Part shown: one piece after another, positions 58,326 to 64,000 of the stretch
Position numbering within the stretch: position 1 is the first letter of the stretch
Layout of the letters: each line of letters opens with the position of its first letter
Origin: Galactobacter caseinivorans
Lineage (GTDB): Bacteria; Actinomycetota; Actinomycetes; Actinomycetales; Micrococcaceae
Assembly (NCBI RefSeq): GCF_003640665.1
Contig: NZ_QQXL01000002.1
Location: 332,522 to 396,521 of the forward strand
Length of the DNA stretch: 64,000 nt
Reading direction: 5' to 3'
Notes under the pieces: model-generated
Seen by the model: only the letters and a program-made list of their open reading frames with translations
The model's database searches: none
What the model was told of the DNA's origin: nothing
Translations under genes and position numbers: made by a program

Positions 58326-61300
58326 TCAGCCCATCCCACCGGCGCGTTTGCTCCGCGCCTGCCCCAGCGCGGCCTGGCCAAGTGAGCCCAGGCCCTCGCT
58401 CCCACCGCCGGTCACGTCAGAGCCGTCCCCCGGGCGCCATGGGACGGGTTGCGCCCGAGCGCCCACCGGCGCCAAAGACGCCGCCGTGGCGCCCTTGGTA
58501 CCCGCGCGCACGATGCCCCGATACCAGCCCCCGCCCTCGTGCGGCACCGTGACCGAGTGATCCTGCGGCCTGCGCAGCGAGGCCCTCCACTCCCCCTCGG
58601 TGCGTTCCAGGTAGTCGGCTTCCGGGAGCACTGCCATGGGGTCTTGCAGATCCCAGGCCTTCAGCGCCTGCACGGAGACGGCGCGCGGCCCGGTCCGCCG
58701 AGTGACACCCTCCACCAGCATGAGATTGGAGGAGAAAAGCAACGGGCCGGTGTCGTGTTGCGCATGGGTAAAGAAGGCGATGTCCACACACCCGTGTCCA
58801 TCGTCCAGGCTCAGGAACACCACCCGCTCCCCGGAGCGCATGGGTGGGGTCTGGGTGGCGACCCGAACCCCGGCCACCAGTACGCGCGAGCCGGAACGCA
58901 GGGAGAGCAGGCTGTCAGACGGCGTTGCGCCCACCTTGTCCAAGAACGGGTGATGCGCCTGCATCAGGTGCCCGCTCAGGTCAGCCGCGGTGAGATCCAG
59001 CTCGGTGCGGATCTGCTCCAAGGGGCTCTCTTGGCCAAACATGGGCACCAACGCGCTGGTCTCCAGGTCCACGCCCAACGGCAGCGGCATCTGCCCGTCC
59101 ACCTGTTGGCGTGCGGTCTTCTTAGCCTTGCTTGGCCCCTCTGTGCGTGATGCTCCCACGCCGTTGGCGCCCCCGTCGCGTTGTGCGTCAAGGTGATGCA
59201 CCAGATCGGTGCGACCCCCGGCGCCTGGCACTAGGAAGCTGTCCAGGGCGCCCAATTGCGCCAGTCGGCGCAGGTTGGTGCGGGTAGGGCGGGCGCGCTC
59301 GCGCACATCAGCCACCGAGTCATACGGCGCATGGGCCTCTAGCCGCATGGCCTCCGCCTCGCTTAGTCCAGTCATCAGGCTCAGGGCAAGGCGCACGCCC
59401 AGGCGTCCAGACGCGCGCACCCCAGGGACAGCCTCCACGCCCTGCGCGCCTGGGACCTGCTCCACCTTGAAGCGCAGGCCGGAACGGTTCACGTCCAAGG
59501 GCAGCAGGGGCACGCCAAGCCTGCGGGCCTCTGCGATCAGTAGTCGGCGCGGGTACATGCCCGGATCGTGCTCAAAGAGCCCGGCCAGGAAGGCCTCCGG
59601 GTGATGGGTCTTGAGCCAGGCCGAGTGATAGGTGGGCACGGCAAAGGCCGCGCCGTGGGCCTTGCAGAAGCCGAAGGATCCAAAGGCCGCCAGCGTGGAC
59701 CAGACCTTGTCGATGATCGCCAGCGGGTAGCCGCGCTCGGTGGTCTTGGCTCGGAAGAAGCGTTCCACCGCCGGCTCCTTGACCGGATCCCCCAGCCGGC
59801 GGCGCAGTACATCCGCCTGAGCTAGGCCGCAGCCGGTCATGACATCCAGCATGCGCAACACCTGCTCGTGGAAGACCACCACACCATGGGTCTCGGCCAG
59901 GATGGGCGCCAGATCAGGGTGCGGGTAGGCCTCCTCGGCAAAGCCGTGGCGTTGCTCAAGGAACGGGCGCACCATATCGGATTGCATGGGGCCGGGCCGG
60001 AAGAGCGAGATGTCGATGATCAAGTCGTTGAACTCCACCGGGGCCAGCTTGCCAATCAGCTCCCGCTGCCCCGGGGACTCGATCTGGAAAACGCCCAAGG
60101 TATTGGTGGTGCGGATCATCTCGTAGGTTGCCTCGTCATCCAGCGGCACCCTCGCCAGGTCAATCACGCCGTCCTGGCCCAGCCAGCCCGGCAGCGCGCC
60201 GTCGCTGACCGGTTCCGGCACCGAGGCGGCGATCATCCCGTCCGGCGCCCCAGCGCCGTCGGGCACATGCCTCACCACCCCACTAAATTCCGAGCGCCCC
60301 TCATACCAACCGCGCATGGAGACGCGGTTGTGCTGGCCCTGCTCATAGACGGACTGGCCGGTGCCGTGGATGCGCGTAATCTCCTCCAGCGTGTAGGCGA
60401 TGGTGGACTGCATCCGCACGCCAAGCACGTCCAGCTTGAGCAACCCCATGGGGTCCATGTCGTGCTTGTCGAACTGACTCATGGGCAGCCCAAGGCCGGA
60501 GGCCTGCACCGGGGTGCGGTGCAGCAGGCGCGCGTCGGAGAGGATCACGCCGCAGGGGTGCATCGAGATGTGGCGGGGCAGGCGGTCAAGGCGCTCCGTG
60601 AGGTCAACCAGCAGGTCCACCTGATTGCCGCCCTTGGCTCGGTCCGCTTCCAGGCGCGAGGCCAGGGGGCGCAGCTCCGGCATGGTGCCGATGGCGTCGC
60701 GGAAACTGGAGGCGGAAAAGCGCCACAGGCTCTTAGCGATCTGGTCCACCTCCTCGCCCTGGATGCCAAGCGCCATCCCCGCGTCCCGGACAGCACCGCG
60801 CGCACGGTACGCGTTTTGCATGCTCATCAGCGTGGTGCGTTCCTGTCCAAAGCGGCGGAAGAGCTCGCGGTAAACGCGGTGACGCTGGGCTGATTCCACG
60901 TCCACGTCAATGTCCGGTAGCGAGGTGCGATCGCGGGAGAGGAAGCGCTCAAAGATCAGGTCATGCGCCAGGGGGTTCACGTGGCTGATTCCGGTCAGGA
61001 ACGCCACCAGGGAGGATGCGCCTGAGCCGCGCGCGGCCGAACGCACCCCGAGCCCCCGGATCAGGTCCGTGGCGGTGGAGACCGTGAGGAAGTAGCCCGC
61101 AAACCCCAGGTCGCCGATCACCCCCAGCTCGTGCTCCAGCCGGTCCCGTGCCCCGCCCCGGCCGGCCTTCCCAAAGGCCTCCGATCCCGCCTCCGGACCA
61201 AACCAGCGGCGCAGGCCGTCCTCGCACCGCGCGCGCAGCAGTTGCTGGGGGTCACCGTTCAGCCCCAGCACACTGGCCTCCGGGACCACCGGCTTGCCCC

Positions 61301-62381
61301 ACCCCATGTCAGGAATCGGGTCAAGGGCGCAGGCCGCTGCCACCGCCTCGGTGTCGCCCAGGATCTGGGCTGCCTCCGAGGCATCGCCGATCTCCCGGGC
61401 TATCTCCGCGGCAAGGGAACGCATCTGCGCGCCGGATTTCAGCCAGCCCTGCCCGTTGACCTGCGCGCCGTCCACCCCCACCCGCTCCCCGCTCTCCGTC
61501 AGCGGGGAAAGCACCCGGACAGCGTCCAGCACATCCGCCGTGGCAGCGCCGTCCGGATTCACGTAGCGCACGGCGTTGCTGAGCACCGCCGGGACCCCGA
61601 GCTCGCGGGCCAGGCGCAGCATGCGCACCGCGTGGGCGGTGCTGTAGGGGGCGCCAGGGCGGGAGATATGGGTGATCAGTTCTATGACGCAGGCACCCTC
61701 TGGCAGCGCCTGTTTCCAGGCGCGCAGCAGCACGCGTGCGCCTCGATAGTCTCTGTGCAGCACCGCCCGCCCCACATCCGAATCGGGGCCAAGCAGAGTC
61801 AGCAGTGAAGGGCCGTTCCCGGCCGCGCTTTGCGTTTCCCTCGCCAACTCCTTCACTCGGATGCCCACCTGCTCTGCCGGGTCTGGTGACTGCCCGACGG
61901 CGGGTACTCGCCGCCCCGTGTGCCGCGCCTCAGGGCTCAGATCACGTAACGCGCCCAGGCCGGCATCTTGCGGCATGCCTCGATGGTGGGCCGCCGTGAC
62001 CAGGTGGCACAGGGCCGAGTATCCGGCTCCGGGCGTGATGGCCCCCAGCCGGCTGCGCCAGCGCTTCTCTTCTTGCTCCAGCGCCGTGCCTCTGGCCAGG
62101 ATCACCACGCGGCCGCTTGGACCCGGTGAGCCGGAGTTCCCTGCGCGGGCTTCCTTTCGCTTCCCGCTCTGGACGTCCAGGCTGACGCCGAGGATCGGCG
62201 CCAGCCCCTCGCTGAGGCAGGCACCCACGTGTTTCACCGCCCCAAAGAGGCCATCACGATCGGTGCAGGCCAGGGCCCATGCCCCATCCGCGGCTGCCGC
62301 CGACGCCAGGGTCTCTGGCCGGTCCACGCCGTGGTGGGCGCTGAAGGCGGTAGAGACGTGCAGGTGACTAAAGCCGTTCAT
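58326..62381 (-). CDS. dnaE2: Error-prone DNA polymerase DnaE2
   Basis: A 1351-residue C-family polymerase for translesion synthesis. An N-terminal PHP domain (HLHVSTAFSAHHG) is followed by the polymerase core with catalytic acids in LPDIDVDVESAQRHRVYREL (about residue 487) and LLKLDVLGV. Finger and tau-binding regions and an OB-like segment (LLSLRSGSRVLVAGVRVATQ) come after. DnaE2 proteins are usually about 1050-1200 residues, so this one carries insertions, mostly between residues 70 and 350. In the PHP motif the usual TDHDG is TDRDG (Arg 42). ATG 62381 overlaps the DUF6504 stop (ATGA), fixing the start. Confidence 0.93.
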   Translation of the reverse strand: MNGFSHLHVSTAFSAHHGVDRPETLASAAAADGAWALACTDRDGLFGAVKHVGACLSEGLAPILGVSLDVQSGKRKEARAGNSGSPGPSGRVVILARGTALEQEEKRWRSRLGAITPGAGYSALCHLVTAAHHRGMPQDAGLGALRDLSPEARHTGRRVPAVGQSPDPAEQVGIRVKELARETQSAAGNGPSLLTLLGPDSDVGRAVLHRDYRGARVLLRAWKQALPEGACVIELITHISRPGAPYSTAHAVRMLRLARELGVPAVLSNAVRYVNPDGAATADVLDAVRVLSPLTESGERVGVDGAQVNGQGWLKSGAQMRSLAAEIAREIGDASEAAQILGDTEAVAAACALDPIPDMGWGKPVVPEASVLGLNGDPQQLLRARCEDGLRRWFGPEAGSEAFGKAGRGGARDRLEHELGVIGDLGFAGYFLTVSTATDLIRGLGVRSAARGSGASSLVAFLTGISHVNPLAHDLIFERFLSRDRTSLPDIDVDVESAQRHRVYRELFRRFGQERTTLMSMQNAYRARGAVRDAGMALGIQGEEVDQIAKSLWRFSASSFRDAIGTMPELRPLASRLEADRAKGGNQVDLLVDLTERLDRLPRHISMHPCGVILSDARLLHRTPVQASGLGLPMSQFDKHDMDPMGLLKLDVLGVRMQSTIAYTLEEITRIHGTGQSVYEQGQHNRVSMRGWYEGRSEFSGVVRHVPDGAGAPDGMIAASVPEPVSDGALPGWLGQDGVIDLARVPLDDEATYEMIRTTNTLGVFQIESPGQRELIGKLAPVEFNDLIIDISLFRPGPMQSDMVRPFLEQRHGFAEEAYPHPDLAPILAETHGVVVFHEQVLRMLDVMTGCGLAQADVLRRRLGDPVKEPAVERFFRAKTTERGYPLAIIDKVWSTLAAFGSFGFCKAHGAAFAVPTYHSAWLKTHHPEAFLAGLFEHDPGMYPRRLLIAEARRLGVPLLPLDVNRSGLRFKVEQVPGAQGVEAVPGVRASGRLGVRLALSLMTGLSEAEAMRLEAHAPYDSVADVRERARPTRTNLRRLAQLGALDSFLVPGAGGRTDLVHHLDAQRDGGANGVGASRTEGPSKAKKTARQQVDGQMPLPLGVDLETSALVPMFGQESPLEQIRTELDLTAADLSGHLMQAHHPFLDKVGATPSDSLLSLRSGSRVLVAGVRVATQTPPMRSGERVVFLSLDDGHGCVDIAFFTHAQHDTGPLLFSSNLMLVEGVTRRTGPRAVSVQALKAWDLQDPMAVLPEADYLERTEGEWRASLRRPQDHSVTVPHEGGGWYRGIVRAGTKGATAASLAPVGARAQPVPWRPGDGSDVTGGGSEGLGSLGQAALGQARSKRAGGMG

Positions 62382-62698
62382 GCTGTGGCTCTGATTTCGT
62401 TTGCCTGCTCCGGGACGTTGATGAGTCGCCACCGGCCGGTCTCCAGCTGATGCGAGACGTAGACGGTGCGCGGGGCGTCCCGCTCACCAAGGCGTATCTG
62501 GAGCTGCCAGATCTCGTGATCCACCAACCCCGGCCCATGTCCTTTCTCAGCGCGAGCCGATTCCGCCCACCAAGCGCGGCGCTCGTACCAACGCACCGGC
62601 TGGGCGCAGACGTGCCACTCCCTGCCCTGCCACCCCAAACGCAGCGGCAAATTGGCGGCGCTCAGCACCACCTGCACCGACTGGGTGAACAGCCCCAT
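62378..62698 (-). CDS. DUF6504-type protein, first gene of the dnaE2 operon
   Basis: A 106-residue protein with the pattern PVRWYERRAWWAES, then WQLQIRLG and a beta-rich end (GRWRLINVPEQ). Similar small proteins are found beside ImuB and DnaE2 in actinobacteria. ATG 62698 has GGAGGG 6 nt upstream and is preferred over the much longer frame (from 62908) that would run across the LexA box. It is coupled to dnaE2 by a 4-nt overlap. Its biochemical role is unknown. Confidence 0.7.
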   Translation of the reverse strand: MGLFTQSVQVVLSAANLPLRLGWQGREWHVCAQPVRWYERRAWWAESARAEKGHGPGLVDHEIWQLQIRLGERDAPRTVYVSHQLETGRWRLINVPEQANEIRATA

Positions 62699-62804
62699 CC
62701 AGTCCCTCCAAAACGCGCGGTGTGAGTGCTCCGTGCGTGCTCGATCCCCGCCCTTCCTCCTGGGAAGCAGGAGAGGAGTGGCGCTGTCATGCCCAAGCCC
62801 ATCT

Positions 62805-62820
62805 TCGAAGATGTGTTCGA
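62805..62820. promoter_or_regulatory. LexA (SOS) box upstream of DUF6504-dnaE2
   Basis: TCGAAGATGTGTTCGA differs from the actinobacterial SOS-box pattern TCGAACnnnnGTTCGA at one position. It lies about 107 nt upstream of the DUF6504 start and just 4 nt downstream of a -10-like TAGATT (62824-62829, minus strand), where LexA binding would block initiation. Damage-induced expression is known for dnaE2 in other actinobacteria. Confidence 0.75.
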
Positions 62821-62823
62821 ACA

Positions 62824-62829
62824 AATCTA
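62824..62829 (-). promoter_or_regulatory. Possible -10 element of the dnaE2 operon
   Basis: TAGATT on the minus strand directly precedes the LexA box. No convincing -35 hexamer was found, so this is tentative. Confidence 0.35.
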
Positions 62830-62994
62830 GACTAAGACTACCCCCGGACACCTCGCTCCAACACCGGCATCTCCCCCACCCCTGCGATCTGTGGATAAGT
62901 ACTCCCAACAGCGTTACGGATCGTCTACTGTGTGTTCATTACGCACTTGGCTGACCTGGGATGGCTCATGGCCGCGTTGATGGGGAGCAAGCTG

Positions 62995-63672
62995 ATGAGG
63001 GGCAAGCGGGGTGGGGCTGGCCTGCGGGCGTTGGGGCTTGGTGTCGCCGTCCTGCTGGGGGTCAGTGCGTGCTCCGGACCGCCCGAGACTCCCGCCCAAA
63101 CCAGCATTCCGATGGGGACACCGACGCCGTTGGCGTCCTCGCCAACGGCGATTCCGAGCGGCAGCCCGACCGCCAGCTCCAGTCCGAGCAACGCGTACGT
63201 GCCGGCCACCAGCACGTCGCCGGCCAAGAACGTGCCCAAACCGGTGCTGCCCAAGCTGGCGAAGGAGAAGAGCTTTGAGGGGCAGAAGGCGTTCATCAAA
63301 TACTGGTTTGAGACGTACAACTACGCCTTTGATACCGGCAACACTGCCCCGTTCAAAGATGCTTCAACGGCGGACTGTGCGGCATGCAAGATCATCAGTG
63401 AAGGCGCAATAACCATGTGGACCAAGGATCGGACGTGGCGAGATACATCTCGCACCGACGTCGACTTAGCCACTGCCAAGGAACAACCTCCCGCGAAGAG
63501 AACACACATAGTCGATGCCCGGGTAAACGAGAAACCTGGTCGCTTTTGGACGACAACCGGAGAGAGCAAGCTGTACCAGCGCGCGACAGGCGGCTCAGCC
63601 CAGATGCGGTTGTGGATCGAGTACGTCGATAAGCAATGGCGAACAGTCGACATGCGCAAGATAGGCAGGTAA
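62995..63672 (+). CDS. DUF6318-type lipoprotein
   Basis: A 225-residue secreted lipoprotein. MRGKRGGAGLRALGLGVAVL begins the signal peptide, and the lipobox LGVSAC puts the lipidated Cys at about residue 27. A Ser/Thr/Pro-rich linker of about 50 residues follows, and then a domain with FIKYWFETYNYAFDTGNTAP and DCAACKIIS (a Cys pair), as in DUF6318 proteins. ATG 62995 is chosen for its signal peptide and the GGGGAG upstream; 62968 and 62980 are alternatives. From about 63360 the third-position GC drops. The function is unknown. Confidence 0.75.
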   Translation: MRGKRGGAGLRALGLGVAVLLGVSACSGPPETPAQTSIPMGTPTPLASSPTAIPSGSPTASSSPSNAYVPATSTSPAKNVPKPVLPKLAKEKSFEGQKAFIKYWFETYNYAFDTGNTAPFKDASTADCAACKIISEGAITMWTKDRTWRDTSRTDVDLATAKEQPPAKRTHIVDARVNEKPGRFWTTTGESKLYQRATGGSAQMRLWIEYVDKQWRTVDMRKIGR

Positions 63673-63677
63673 GGGTC

Positions 63678-64000
63678 ATGCCCCGGCAAAGTATCGCGAC
63701 TGTAGCTGCTCTTGTTGTCGTCGCTTCACTCCTCACAGCGACGGCCGCAGGCGCCAGCGATGATGATGCTGATAGAAGATTCAACGGTGAAACCGTACAC
63801 GACAAGTTCGGGATTCAAGGGGCAGATAAAAATCATCAGTCTCCCAAGCCGGGTCCGGTGACGGTCAAGGGTAAGAACCCCAAAGCGCCCGGGGCCGGAT
63901 CCTCCTCGAACGGGACACGAGGGCCCAAGTTCATCTGGGACACCACCACCGTCTGCAACAACTCCCTCCCCAACTCCCGCATCAGCAAAGCGGTCAGCAA
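63678..64000 (+). CDS. Secreted protein, partial (runs off the window)
   Basis: At least 107 residues from ATG 63678, starting 5 nt after the lipoprotein stop, with the AGGTAAGGG around that stop as ribosome binding site. A typical signal peptide (SIATVAALVVVASLLTATAA, probable cleavage after AGA) is followed by a polar Lys/Pro/Gly-rich region and the segment WDTTTVCNNSLPNSR. Codon use is AT-richer than in the backbone. It is probably co-transcribed with the lipoprotein. I do not recognise the family. Confidence 0.7.
   Translation, partial: MPRQSIATVAALVVVASLLTATAAGASDDDADRRFNGETVHDKFGIQGADKNHQSPKPGPVTVKGKNPKAPGAGSSSNGTRGPKFIWDTTTVCNNSLPNSRISKAVS

Noticed and set aside
62382..62432. N-terminal extension of DnaE2
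   Set aside because: The 17 extra residues overlap the DUF6504 gene; ATG 62381 with the ATGA overlap is the better start.
62699..62908. Longer DUF6504 frame
   Set aside because: It would translate through the LexA box and promoter; ATG 62698 has a good ribosome binding site.
1..64000. tRNA, rRNA or CRISPR arrays
   Set aside because: No clover-leaf with a GTTCGAATC-type arm, no rRNA-like stretch and no regularly spaced repeats were seen by eye; a tRNAscan and a repeat finder would settle it.

Overview
The window reads as high-GC actinobacterial chromosome, most likely Micrococcales and possibly a relative of the Micrococcaceae; the rank is inferred from gene order and protein style, not from a marker gene. 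Most of it is a dense housekeeping backbone, with genes overlapping by 1-8 nt, many GTG starts and long spurious antisense ORFs caused by GC-rich third positions. No rRNA, tRNA or CRISPR array was seen.

Layout. 1-3796: the 5' part of glpD, a divergent SorC-type regulator and an alpha/beta hydrolase. 3797-6115: the only clearly accessory stretch. It holds a decayed ISL3 element, a strong terminator, a small minus-strand gene pair that looks like a truncated polymorphic-toxin tail plus an immunity-like protein, and a serine-recombinase fragment. 6116-12694: priA, metK, coaBC, rpoZ, gmk and pyrF (read right to left). 12697-20554: the pyrimidine operon pyrR-pyrB-pyrC-(PH-like membrane gene)-carA-carB, running on into pyrF, with a PyrR-binding-type element over the pyrR ribosome binding site. 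20702-21895: a PrsW-type membrane protease.

21986-33638: a minus-strand series comprising rpsD, a DUF948-type gene, a small membrane gene, alaS, ruvX, mltG, the shikimate genes aroE-aroC-aroK-aroB, a TPR-like gene, efp and nusB. 33855-39072: rarA, dtd, aspS and hisS. 39269-41482: a DUF349 protein and an AbiEi-like orphan. 41467-50468: relA, secF, secD, yajC, ruvB, ruvA, ruvC and yebC. 50594-52600: an M3 peptidase. 52629-57567: pdxT-pdxS, then a separate unit thrS-HIT-pgsA. 57869-62698: a VOC protein and an SOS-type DUF6504-dnaE2 pair behind a near-consensus LexA box. 62995-64000: a DUF6318-type lipoprotein and a truncated secreted protein.

Functionally the window joins UMP synthesis, the shikimate pathway, PLP synthesis, translation (alaS, aspS, hisS, thrS, efp, rpsD, dtd), Sec export (SecDF-YajC), recombination and replication restart (RuvABC, RuvX, RarA, PriA), the stringent response and damage-induced mutagenesis. 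The most notable points are the toxin/immunity-like remnant beside the dead IS, the dnaE2 operon lacking imuA/imuB, the absence of the usual mannoside genes after pgsA, and the absence of mihF and fmt from their usual places.
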